A DNA stretch of 64,000 bases from Pseudomonas sp. Os17 (lineage in GTDB: Bacteria > Pseudomonadota > Gammaproteobacteria > Pseudomonadales > Pseudomonadaceae): positions 6,202,001 to 6,266,000 of the forward strand of contig NZ_AP014627.1 in NCBI RefSeq assembly GCF_001547895.1. Direction: 5' to 3'. Both the position numbers and the translations under genes were made by a program. Of the stretch, positions 1 to 7,672 are shown one piece after another. The notes below the pieces were generated by a model. The model had not been told where the DNA came from and did no database searches. It was given only the letters and a program-made list of their open reading frames with translations. Positions within the stretch are counted from its first letter, which is position 1; each line of letters starts with the position of its first letter.

Positions 1-280
1 CATAGGCCGCATTGAACAGCTCAAGAGCGTGCTCGGCCTCGACATCGTCGACGTCCTGGGCCTCCAGGCTGTTGGCCAGGGCCCGGCGCACCAGCATCGG
101 CGCGCCATTGCCGACCCACTCGCGCACCGCGTCGATACCCGCAGGCTTGCGCCCCAGCTTGAGCAGCATCTGATCCACGGCGGCCGCGAGGTCCGGCACC
201 GAATCGACCAGAGTGCCATCCAGGTCGAACATCACCAGCCGCGGCAGACGCCCCGGGAACAGCTGCTCAAATGCGCTCAT
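1..280 (-). CDS. gph: Phosphoglycolate phosphatase, N-terminal part (cut by window)
   Basis: The gene begins at 280 and runs off the left edge, so only the first 93 or so residues are visible. They contain the HAD-superfamily nucleophile motif [10 protein letters not shown] about 18 residues in; its first Asp forms the phospho-aspartate. Gph dephosphorylates 2-phosphoglycolate in the cytoplasm. The start ATG overlaps the rpe stop codon (ATGA), so the two are translationally coupled. In Pseudomonas rpe-gph normally lies next to trpE, which would be just outside the window. The identification rests on the motif and on the conserved neighbourhood. Confidence 0.9.
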   Translation of the reverse strand, partial: MSAFEQLFPGRLPRLVMFDLDGTLVDSVPDLAAAVDQMLLKLGRKPAGIDAVREWVGNGAPMLVRRALANSLEAQDVDDVEAEHALELFNAAY

Positions 281-951
281 GAGCGCGCCAGCGCCAGTTC
301 GGCGCGCATCTTCTCGATGACTTCCCGGTAGTTCGGCGCATTGAAGATCGCCGAGCCGGCAACAAAGGTGTCAGCGCCTGCTGCGGCGATCTCACGGATG
401 TTGCCGACGTTCACCCCACCGTCGATCTCCAGGCGGATATCACGGCCGGAGGCATCGATCAGGGCCCGTGCCTCACGCAGCTTGTCGAGGGTCCCAGGAA
501 TGAACTTCTGCCCGCCGAAACCCGGGTTGACGCTCATCAGCAGCACCATGTCGACCTTGTCCATCACGTACTTGAGCACGTCCAGCGGGGTTGCCGGGTT
601 GAACACCAGGCCCGCCTTGCAACCGCCTTCGCGGATCATCTGCAGGGAGCGATCCACGTGCAGGGTGGCTTCCGGGTGAAAGGTGATGTAGGTCGCGCCC
701 GCCTCGATGAAGTCGCCGATGATGCGGTCCACCGGGGTCACCATCAGGTGCGCATCGATCGGCGCGGTGATCCCGTACTTGCGCAGCGCCGAGCAGACCA
801 TCGGGCCGATGGTCAGGTTCGGCACATAGTGGTTGTCCATGACATCGAAGTGGACGATATCGGCACCGGCGGCCAGGACATTGTCCACTTCCTCGCCCAG
901 ACGGGCGAAGTCGGCGGAGAGAATCGACGGAGCAATAGCGAAGGGCTGCAT
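277..951 (-). CDS. rpe: Ribulose-phosphate 3-epimerase
   Basis: A TIM-barrel enzyme of 224 aa, the normal length, interconverting D-ribulose-5-phosphate and D-xylulose-5-phosphate in the pentose phosphate pathway. Family hallmarks are visible: [14 protein letters not shown] at the N-terminus, [12 protein letters not shown] (metal-site His and Asp), [15 protein letters not shown] and EIDGGV near the C-terminus. A longer reading upstream is open, but the ATG at 951 fits family starts and is preceded by an AAGG-type Shine-Dalgarno. It overlaps gph downstream by 4 nt. Confidence 0.96.
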   Translation of the reverse strand: MQPFAIAPSILSADFARLGEEVDNVLAAGADIVHFDVMDNHYVPNLTIGPMVCSALRKYGITAPIDAHLMVTPVDRIIGDFIEAGATYITFHPEATLHVDRSLQMIREGGCKAGLVFNPATPLDVLKYVMDKVDMVLLMSVNPGFGGQKFIPGTLDKLREARALIDASGRDIRLEIDGGVNVGNIREIAAAGADTFVAGSAIFNAPNYREVIEKMRAELALARS

Positions 952-1031
952 GACGCACCTTTTTTGAGCGGAATCACGATGGCGCGCATTGTATACCTCA
1001 TGCTTTGGGGCGCACACCGTAACCGCGATGT

Positions 1032-2180
1032 TCAGTAAGCCGCGCGATAGATCTTCTCGATATCGGCGGAGCTCAGCTTGCGCGGATTGTTGCGCATCAG
1101 ACGCTCGATCCCCGCGGCCTCCACGGCCATGGCGGGAATTGCCTCTTCGGGCACGCCAAAGCTGCGCAAGCCACTGGGAATCTCCACCGCGGCGCACAGG
1201 GCGGTCATCGCCTCCACGGCCCGATCGGCGGCCTCGCCGGCACTCAAGTGCGCGGTCTGCACCCCCATGGCGTCGGCGATATCCTGCATACGCTCGACAC
1301 AGGCCATCTTGTTCCAGGTCATGACATAGGGCAGCAGCAAGGCATTGCTGACCCCGTGGGACATATGGAAACGGCCACCCAGGGGATAGGCCATCGCATG
1401 CACCGCCCCCACCCCGGCATTGCCGAAGGCCATGCCCGCCATCAGGCTGGCGGTGGCCATATCCTCCCGGGCCTGCAGGTTGGCCGGATTGGCAAAGGCC
1501 TTGGGCAGCGCCTTGACGATCAGCTTGATGGCGCCTATGGCCAGGGCATCCGTGATCGCGGAGGCACTCAGCGACAGATAGGCTTCAATCGCGTGCACCA
1601 GGGCATCGACGCCACTGGCGGCGGTCACGCTGCGGGGGCAGGTCAGGGTCATCTGCGGACTGACCAGGGCCACGTCCGGCAACAGGTAGTCGCTGACAAT
1701 GCCCTTCTTCAGTTGCGCGGCCCTGTCGGACAGTATCGCCACGTTGGTGACTTCCGAACCGGTGCCGGCGGTGGTGGGGATGGCGATCAGCGGCGGCCCC
1801 TTGCGCGGCACCTGATCGATGCCGAACAGGTCTTCCAGGGCGCCGTGATAGCCGGCATAGGCCGCGACACTCTTGGCAATATCGATGGCGCTGCCGCCCC
1901 CCAGCCCGATCAGACCGTCATGCCCGCCTTCGCGGTAAACCTGCATGCAGTCTTCGACGATGGCGATTTCCGGATCGGGCAGCACCCGGTCGAAGATCTC
2001 GTAATCGCGCTCCCCCAGATGGGCCAACGCCAGCGCCACCGTGCCCGACTCGAGCAGCGCGGCATCAGTGACGATCAGCGGGTTGTCGACATCCAGGCGG
2101 GTCAGCTCAGCAGCCAGTTGCTCGATGGCGGTACTGCCGGTGAGCAGCTTATGAGCGATCTTGAAAGAGGAAATACTCAT
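1032..2180 (-). CDS. Iron-containing (type III) alcohol dehydrogenase
   Basis: A 382-aa NAD(P)-dependent dehydrogenase. The nucleotide-binding GGGS lies near residue 95 and [10 protein letters not shown] near 136. Likely metal ligands are D192 and H196 (in [14 protein letters not shown]), H261 and H275 (in [15 protein letters not shown]). The family reduces or oxidises short-chain alcohols, lactaldehyde, butanol or 4-hydroxybutyrate; the sequence does not fix the substrate. It lies between rpe and the agt transporter operon on the same strand, a place where other pseudomonads known to me have no gene, so it looks like an insertion into a conserved block. It starts 142 nt after agtD ends, with a hairpin between. 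A role on hydroxy-acids or semialdehydes of GABA/5-aminovalerate catabolism is only a context guess. Confidence 0.9.
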   Translation of the reverse strand: MSISSFKIAHKLLTGSTAIEQLAAELTRLDVDNPLIVTDAALLESGTVALALAHLGERDYEIFDRVLPDPEIAIVEDCMQVYREGGHDGLIGLGGGSAIDIAKSVAAYAGYHGALEDLFGIDQVPRKGPPLIAIPTTAGTGSEVTNVAILSDRAAQLKKGIVSDYLLPDVALVSPQMTLTCPRSVTAASGVDALVHAIEAYLSLSASAITDALAIGAIKLIVKALPKAFANPANLQAREDMATASLMAGMAFGNAGVGAVHAMAYPLGGRFHMSHGVSNALLLPYVMTWNKMACVERMQDIADAMGVQTAHLSAGEAADRAVEAMTALCAAVEIPSGLRSFGVPEEAIPAMAVEAAGIERLMRNNPRKLSSADIEKIYRAAY

Positions 2181-2272
2181 GTGCGCAGCCTCTTATATAG
2201 AAGGTGGAAGCTGGCACAAGCGTAGACGTGGATTATCGGTTGTCGCCTATTCAGCGGACGAATGCCCTGCCG

Positions 2273-2310
2273 CCCCTCGCCCGGGAGCACAGTCAGTAGC
2301 CCGGGCGGGG
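2273..2310. terminator. GC-rich hairpin after agtD
   Basis: CGCCCGGG at 2278-2285 pairs with CCCGGGCG at 2300-2307, extended by C/G pairs on the outside around a bulged T. It sits just past the agtD stop on the minus strand and before the dehydrogenase gene. There is no clear T-run, so it may be a weak terminator or a 3'-end stabiliser. Confidence 0.45.
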
Positions 2311-2322
2311 AAAGCGAAGGGT

Positions 2323-3147
2323 TTACACCTGGGCGGTGCGCAGCTTCTCGCTGCGTCCGCGCAGCCATTCCAGGGTCAGCAGCAGAATCACCGAAAAGGC
2401 AATCAGCAGCGTCGCCGCCGCGGCAATGGTCGGGCTGAGGTTTTCACGGATGCCGCTGAACATCTGCCGTGGCAGGGTCGCTTGCTCCGGGCCGGCCAGA
2501 AACAGGGTCACCACCACCTCGTCGAACGAGGTGGCAAAGGCGAACAGCGCGCCACTGATGACCCCGGGCGCGATCAACGGCAAGGTCACCCGGCGGAAGG
2601 TGGTCAAGGGCGAAGCCCCGAGGCTCGCCGCGGCGCGCACCAGGTTATGGTTGAAGCCCTGCAGGGTCGCCGACACGGTGATGATCACGAAAGGCACCCC
2701 GAGCACCGCATGCACGATGATCAGCGAGAAGAAACTGTTGCCCATGCCCAGCGGCGCGAAGAACAGGTAGCTGGCGACACCGATGATCACCACCGGCACC
2801 ACCATCGGCGAAATCACCAGGGCCATGACCAGCGCCTTGCCGGGAAAGTCGCCACGGGTCAGGCCGATGGCCGCGAGCGTGCCGAAGACCATGGCCAGCA
2901 GCGTGGCGGCCGGGGCCACGATGATGCTGTTCTTCAAGGCCCGCATCCATTCGGCGGAGGCGAAGAAGTCCTGATACCAGTGCAGCGAGAACCCCTGCAA
3001 CGGGTACACCAGGAAGCTGCCCGAGTTGAACGACAGCGGGATGATCACCAGCACCGGCAACACCAGGAACAACAGGATCAAGCCGCAGAGAATCCGCAAG
3101 CTGTAGAACCAGACCCGTTCGACGGGAGACATGTAGGGGCTCAGCAT
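2323..3147 (-). CDS. agtD: ABC transporter permease (AgtD, PotC type)
   Basis: A 274-aa inner-membrane permease with about six hydrophobic segments, the first at residues 14-38. Its EAA-type loop for contact with the ATPase is near residues 173-192 (RAAASLGASPLTTFRRVTLP). It resembles PotC-type polyamine/opine/amino-acid permeases. It begins 13 nt after agtC and is the last gene of the operon agtA-agtB-agtC-agtD, the same order as P. aeruginosa PA0603-PA0606, reported to import GABA and 5-aminovalerate. The start at 3147 has a GGAG Shine-Dalgarno; a second ATG five codons on is possible. Confidence 0.88.
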   Translation of the reverse strand: MLSPYMSPVERVWFYSLRILCGLILLFLVLPVLVIIPLSFNSGSFLVYPLQGFSLHWYQDFFASAEWMRALKNSIIVAPAATLLAMVFGTLAAIGLTRGDFPGKALVMALVISPMVVPVVIIGVASYLFFAPLGMGNSFFSLIIVHAVLGVPFVIITVSATLQGFNHNLVRAAASLGASPLTTFRRVTLPLIAPGVISGALFAFATSFDEVVVTLFLAGPEQATLPRQMFSGIRENLSPTIAAAATLLIAFSVILLLTLEWLRGRSEKLRTAQV

Positions 3148-3160
3148 TTCGATTCTCTCC

Positions 3161-4408
3161 TTAGCTCAGGCGCAGGCGGCTGGCGCCCACAAGCCAGCTG
3201 TAGATCAGATAGAGCACGACGGTCGCCAGCAACAGCAGGCCGCCCAGGGCCGTGGCCATGCCCCAGTTGATGCTGGTGTTGGTGTAGAAGGCGACGAAGT
3301 AACTGACCATCTGATCGTTCGGGCTGCCCAGCAATGCCGGGGTGATGTAGTAGCCGATGGCCAGGATGAACACCAGCAGGCAACCGGCGCCGACCCCGGC
3401 GTAAGTCTGCGGGAAGTACACCCGCCAGAAGCTGGCGAACGGATGGCAACCCAGGGAAATCGCCGCACGCATGTAGGTGGGCGAGATGCCTTTCATCACG
3501 CTGTAGATCGGCAGGATCATGAACGGCAGCAGGATGTGCACCATGGAGATGTAGACCCCGGTGCGGTTGAACACCAGCTCCAGGGGCTTGTCGATCACCC
3601 CCATGGCCAGCAGCGCGCTGTTGATCAGGCCACCGGATTGCAGCAGCACGATCCAGGCCGCGACCCGCACCAGGATCGAGGTCCAGAACGGCAGCAGTAC
3701 CAGGATCATCAAGAGGTTGCTCTTGCGTGCCGGCAGGTTGGCCAGCAGGTACGCCAGGGGATAGGCCAGGGCCAGGCAGATGGCGGTGATCACCAGGCCC
3801 ATCCAGAAGGTCCGGGCGAAGATGTCCAGGTAGATGGCCTGGTCCGGGGTGGCCGGGGCCAGTTCGCCCAGATCATCAATGCGATGGTCCACCGCCGCCA
3901 GCAGGTAGTAAGGGGTCAGGCTGCTGGTGTTGCGACGGATCGCCTGCCAATAGGCCGGGTCGCCCCAGCGCTCGTCCAGGCTTTCCATGGCTTCTTTATA
4001 GGATTCGGGCTCGGCCTTGAACGGCAAGGCGCGGGCGGTCTTGGTCAGCAGGCTGCGGTAGCCGGCCAGTTCCATGTTCAGGCGCTTGGACAGGTCGCCC
4101 AGGGTCTGATTCTTGCGGGCGTCCGCCAGGTCTTCGCTCAAGGCCTTGTAGGCCCCTTCGCCGGGCAGGCCACGACCGTCCCAGGCACTCACGGCCGCCA
4201 CCGTGCGCGGCATGCCGCCGACCACTTCCGGGTTGCCGACGCTCTTGTACAGCAGCGCCACGATCGGTACCAGGAACACCAGCAACAGAAACAGCACCAG
4301 GGGCGCGATCAAGGCCTGCGCCTTCCAGCGGTTGACCCGCTCGGCACGGGCCAGCCGCTGCTTCAAGGTCGGGCCGGTGACCGCGTTCAGGGGAACGGTG
4401 ATGGTCAT
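3161..4408 (-). CDS. agtC: ABC transporter permease (AgtC, PotB type)
   Basis: A 415-aa permease. The first membrane segment (about residues 31-52) is followed by a long non-membrane insert of about 140 residues, probably periplasmic. The remaining five or so segments carry the ATPase-contact loop near RAAISLGCHPFASFWRVYFP. The large insert after the first helix is characteristic of this subgroup of PotB-like permeases and longer than in E. coli PotB. The start at 4408 is chosen because GGAG stands 8 nt before it and the peptide upstream has no family character. It partners AgtD. Confidence 0.88.
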   Translation of the reverse strand: MTITVPLNAVTGPTLKQRLARAERVNRWKAQALIAPLVLFLLLVFLVPIVALLYKSVGNPEVVGGMPRTVAAVSAWDGRGLPGEGAYKALSEDLADARKNQTLGDLSKRLNMELAGYRSLLTKTARALPFKAEPESYKEAMESLDERWGDPAYWQAIRRNTSSLTPYYLLAAVDHRIDDLGELAPATPDQAIYLDIFARTFWMGLVITAICLALAYPLAYLLANLPARKSNLLMILVLLPFWTSILVRVAAWIVLLQSGGLINSALLAMGVIDKPLELVFNRTGVYISMVHILLPFMILPIYSVMKGISPTYMRAAISLGCHPFASFWRVYFPQTYAGVGAGCLLVFILAIGYYITPALLGSPNDQMVSYFVAFYTNTSINWGMATALGGLLLLATVVLYLIYSWLVGASRLRLS

Positions 4409-4452
4409 GACAAACTCCGCGAATCGATCTTTCGAATACAAGCCACCAGGCG

Positions 4453-4543
4453 GCAGGAGCGGGCTTGGCCGCAAATCGAAGGGCATCCTTCAACATCAGG
4501 GTTGATGCTGATGACGCCTTCGCGAGCAAGCTCGCTCCTACAA
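4453..4543. repeat. REPIN (paired REP elements) between agtB and agtC
   Basis: Two oppositely oriented copies of the Pseudomonas REP core lie about 45 nt apart. One reads GGAGCGGGCTTGGCCGC (from 4456), the other is the inverted form with GCGAGCAAGCTCGCTCCTAC (4522-4541). This is the doublet called a REPIN. It lies inside the agt operon between the binding-protein and permease genes, where such structures often stabilise the upstream message. Confidence 0.8.
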
Positions 4544-4556
4544 CGGCAGGGGGTGG

Positions 4557-5600
4557 TTACTTGGCTGCCCAGGCGTTGAAGCGCTGTTCCAGCTGCTCGC
4601 CGTTGTCAGCCCAGAAGCTGACGTCGATCTGCACCTGGTTGGCGATGTTTTCCGGGGTGGTCGGCATGTCCTTGAGGATGTCCTTGGCCAGCAGCGGCAC
4701 GGCCTGGGTGTTGGCAGGACCGTAGGCGATGTTTTCCGAATAGGTTTTCTGCTGTTGCGGCTGGACCGAGTAGGCGATGAACTTCTTCGCCGCTTCGGCG
4801 CGAGCCTTGTCCAGGCCTTTTGGAATGGCCCAGGCGTCGAAGTCGTAGATGCCGCCGTTCCACACCACTTTCAGGTTGCTTTCCTTCTGCACTGCGGCGA
4901 TTCGGCCGTTGTAGGCCGAACTCATGACCACGTCGCCGGAAGCCAGGTACTGCGGCGGCTGGGCGCCAGCTTCCCACCACTGGATGTTGGGCTTGAGCTC
5001 ATCGAGTTTCTTGAAGGCACGATCCTGACCGTCCTTGCCGGCCAGCACCTTGTACACATCCTTGGGCGCGACGCCGTCGGCCATCAGGGCGAATTCCAGG
5101 GTGTACTTGGCGCCCTTGCGCAGGCCGCGTTTACCCGGGAATTTCTTGGTGTCCCAGAAGTCGGCCCAGCTGCTGGGGGCTGCTTTCAGCTTGTCGGCGT
5201 TGTAGGCCAGCACTGTGGACCAGACGAAGAAGCCCACGCCGCACGGCTGGATAGCGCCCTTGACGTAATCCTCGCTCTTGCCGAACAGCGCCGGGTCCAG
5301 TTGCTCGAACATGTCCTCGTCGCAACCACGGGACAGTTCAGGGGATTCCACTTCCACCAGGTCCCAGGACACGCTCTTGGTATCGACCATGGCCTTGATC
5401 TTGGCCATCTCGCCGTTGTATTCACCAGCGACGATCTTGCCGTTGCCCGCTGCTTCCCACGGTGCGTAGAAGGCTTTGACCTGAGCCGCCTTGTTCGCCC
5501 CGCCAAAGGACACCACGGTCAGGTCCGGGCCCGCCGCCATGGCGTGCGCCGCACCCATCATGCCCAATGCCAGGGCGGTGAATTTCAGGGATCTCAACAT
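4557..5600 (-). CDS. agtB: ABC transporter periplasmic binding protein (AgtB, PotD-like)
   Basis: A 347-aa extracytoplasmic solute-binding protein of the PotD/PotF class. A Sec signal peptide (basic MLRSLKF, then a hydrophobic core, cleavage near AHAMAA-G) covers the first 22-23 residues. The mature N-terminus LTVVSFGGANKAAQVKAF is typical of this class. It should capture the substrate for AgtC/AgtD. A REPIN separates it from agtC, consistent with a higher need for binding protein than for permeases. The predicted ligand (GABA/5-aminovalerate) comes from synteny with the P. aeruginosa agt locus, not from visible binding residues. Confidence 0.88.
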   Translation of the reverse strand: MLRSLKFTALALGMMGAAHAMAAGPDLTVVSFGGANKAAQVKAFYAPWEAAGNGKIVAGEYNGEMAKIKAMVDTKSVSWDLVEVESPELSRGCDEDMFEQLDPALFGKSEDYVKGAIQPCGVGFFVWSTVLAYNADKLKAAPSSWADFWDTKKFPGKRGLRKGAKYTLEFALMADGVAPKDVYKVLAGKDGQDRAFKKLDELKPNIQWWEAGAQPPQYLASGDVVMSSAYNGRIAAVQKESNLKVVWNGGIYDFDAWAIPKGLDKARAEAAKKFIAYSVQPQQQKTYSENIAYGPANTQAVPLLAKDILKDMPTTPENIANQVQIDVSFWADNGEQLEQRFNAWAAK

Positions 5601-5643
5601 TTATTGTGTTCTCCACGTGCAGGTTGGTGTTGCAGGGGGGCGA

Positions 5644-6768
5644 TCAATTCGCCTCTAGAAGCGGGTCAAGCGCGCGAACGTGCTCGACTTGCCAGCCAAG
5701 CGGCACCACGTCACCCACTGCCAGCGCAGGATCGAGCTCGGCAATCGGCTGTTTCACGAAGAAGTCGCTCTTGCCGCAGACTTCCAGGCGCACCCGGACG
5801 TGGTCGCCCAGATAGATGAATTCCGCCACCCTCCCGGAGAAGCGGTTGACGCAGCTTTCGCTGGAGCCGTTGAGGCTCACGCGCTCCGGCCGGATGGACA
5901 GGGTCACAGGCTCGCCGATGCGGCCGACGTTCACCGCCAGCGCTTCGACTTTCTCGCCACGCCCCAGCTCCACCACGCAGCGCTCGCCGTTATGGCTGTG
6001 CAGGCGGCCGTTGAGACGGTTGTTCTCGCCAATGAAGTTGGCGACGAAGGTGTTCTTCGGTTCTTCGTAGAGGGTCCGCGGCGGAGCGATCTGCTGGATC
6101 TCGCCCTGATGGAACACCGCCACCCGGTCGGACATGGTCAGGGCTTCGCCCTGGTCGTGGGTCACGTAGACCACGGTCACGCCCAGGCGCTGGTGCAGGT
6201 GCTTGATCTCCATCTGCATGTGTTCGCGCAACTGCTTGTCGAGGGCGCCGAGGGGTTCGTCCATCAGCACCAGCTGCGGCTCGAACACCAGGGCGCGGGC
6301 CAGGGCCACCCGCTGCTGTTGGCCGCCGGACAGTTGCGCCGGATAGCGCTGGGCGAAGGCATCGAGCTGGACCATGCTCAGCACGCGCTTGACCCGCTCG
6401 CTGATGTCGGTCTTGCCCAGGCCCCGCACCGACAGCGGAAAGCCGAGGTTCTCGGCCACGGTCATGTGCGGAAACAGGGCGTAGTTCTGGAACACCATGC
6501 CGATGTCGCGCTTGTGCGGCGGCACATTGTTGATGGCGCGGCCGGCCAGCTGGATCTCGCCGGCGGTCGGGGTTTCGAAACCGGCCAGCATCATCAGGCT
6601 GGTGGTCTTGCCGGAGCCGGACGGCCCCAGCAGGGTGAGGAACTCGCCTTTGCGAATTTCCAGGTTGAGGTCTTTGACGATCAGGTTCTCGCCGTCGTAG
6701 CTCTTCTGCACACCACGAAAACTGACCAGAACATCGTTGGCCCCAGCGCTTGAAACGACCTCGCTCAT
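5644..6768 (-). CDS. agtA: ABC transporter ATP-binding protein (AgtA, PotA-like)
   Basis: A 374-aa ATPase with Walker A GPSGSGKT near residue 48, Q-loop FQNYALFPHM, signature LSGGQQQR, Walker B LVLMDEP, the H-loop in YVTHDQGEA, and a C-terminal TOBE domain from about residue 275. This is the PotA/FbpC layout. It is the first gene of the agt operon. The ATG at 6768 is preferred over a GTG two codons upstream because AAAGG stands 7 nt before it. A perfect dyad about 110 nt upstream (6876-6893) may be the operator for AgtR. Confidence 0.9.
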   Translation of the reverse strand: MSEVVSSAGANDVLVSFRGVQKSYDGENLIVKDLNLEIRKGEFLTLLGPSGSGKTTSLMMLAGFETPTAGEIQLAGRAINNVPPHKRDIGMVFQNYALFPHMTVAENLGFPLSVRGLGKTDISERVKRVLSMVQLDAFAQRYPAQLSGGQQQRVALARALVFEPQLVLMDEPLGALDKQLREHMQMEIKHLHQRLGVTVVYVTHDQGEALTMSDRVAVFHQGEIQQIAPPRTLYEEPKNTFVANFIGENNRLNGRLHSHNGERCVVELGRGEKVEALAVNVGRIGEPVTLSIRPERVSLNGSSESCVNRFSGRVAEFIYLGDHVRVRLEVCGKSDFFVKQPIAELDPALAVGDVVPLGWQVEHVRALDPLLEAN

Positions 6769-6875
6769 ACCCACACCTTTTGTTTTAGACGGCTGTGGAG
6801 CAAGCCTAGTGGAGCGCGCAGGTCACGCAAATCGGGGCTCAGGAGAGATTCGCCTCAGCCGCCTGGAAGGTTGTC

Positions 6876-6893
6876 TGTAGGGATTGCCCTACA
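6876..6893. promoter_or_regulatory. Dyad upstream of agtA, candidate AgtR site
   Basis: TGTAGGG (6876-6882), ATTG, CCCTACA (6887-6893) is a perfect 7-bp inverted repeat in the agtR-agtA intergenic region. It has the size and symmetry of a site for a NarL/LuxR-type dimer such as the adjacent AgtR. Assignment to AgtR is inference. Confidence 0.45.
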
Positions 6894-6924
6894 AGGATGG
6901 CGGGATTGGGTAAGGGCAGTGGCC

Positions 6925-6955
6925 AGCGACACGCTGCAAGCGGCAAGAAACGGCA
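6925..6955. repeat. Fragment of a CTGCAAGC-type repeat
   Basis: CGCTGCAAGCGGCAAG resembles one arm of the larger imperfect inverted repeat seen between prkA and yeaH (23674-23776). It may be a decayed single arm of the same intergenic repeat family. The short length leaves chance similarity possible. Confidence 0.3.
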
Positions 6956-7029
6956 AAAGCCTGAGGGCGAGGATGTCGCAAATGGATAAGTGCCCTCCCC
7001 GGGAGGTGAAGAGAGCACTGGAGCAGGTG

Positions 7030-7659
7030 TCAGAGCAGCTTGTGCTCCATGGCGTACTTCACCAGCTCAGCGAGGGACGTGACGTTGAGCTTTTGCATCA
7101 ACCGCGCCTTGTGGGTGCTGATGGTCTTGCTGCTCAGCGCCAGTTGCTGGGCGATGTCGTTGACATTGGCCCCTTGGGCCAGGCGTTCGAAGACCGAGAA
7201 TTCGCGCTCGGACAGCAGCGAATGCAAGGGGCGGGCGTCGGTCAGACCGACTTCGAAGACCATGCGGTCCGCCAGATCCGGATCGATGTAGCGCCCGCCC
7301 GAGGCCACCTTGCGGATCGCGGTCAGCAGCAGCGACGGGTCGCTGTCCTTGGTGGCGTAGCCGGCAGCGCCGATCTTCAACGCCCGGGCGGCCATCTGCG
7401 CCTCATCGTGCATCGACAGCACCAGAATCGCCGGCGGGTTGTTCAGCGCGCGAATCCGCGGAATCGCCTCCAGACCGTTCACCCCGGGCATGGAGATGTC
7501 CAGCAGCACCACCTCGCAGCTCACCTGGCGCAGGGTTTCCAGCAGTTGCTCGCCGTTGCTCGCCTCCCCCACCACGGTGAGATCCTTGGCCAACCCGATC
7601 AGCTGCTTGATGCCCTCGCGGACAATGGTGTGGTCTTCGGCTACCAGTACACGGATCAC
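7030..7659 (-). CDS. agtR: LuxR/NarL-family response regulator AgtR
   Basis: A 209-aa two-component regulator. The receiver domain has the acidic pair E8/D9, phospho-acceptor D54 in VLLDISMPG and K104 in ATKDSDP. The C-terminal helix-turn-helix (about 145-205) contains LSEREFSVFERLAQGANVND and SKTISTHKARLMQKL, the NarL DNA-binding signature. It lies 13 nt after the sensor gene and upstream of agtA, as in P. aeruginosa PA0601. There it is reported to control GABA/5-aminovalerate uptake and to affect responses to peptidoglycan-derived signals. It probably activates the agt operon. Confidence 0.88.
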   Translation of the reverse strand: MIRVLVAEDHTIVREGIKQLIGLAKDLTVVGEASNGEQLLETLRQVSCEVVLLDISMPGVNGLEAIPRIRALNNPPAILVLSMHDEAQMAARALKIGAAGYATKDSDPSLLLTAIRKVASGGRYIDPDLADRMVFEVGLTDARPLHSLLSEREFSVFERLAQGANVNDIAQQLALSSKTISTHKARLMQKLNVTSLAELVKYAMEHKLL

Positions 7660-7672
7660 GCGCTTCTCCTCG

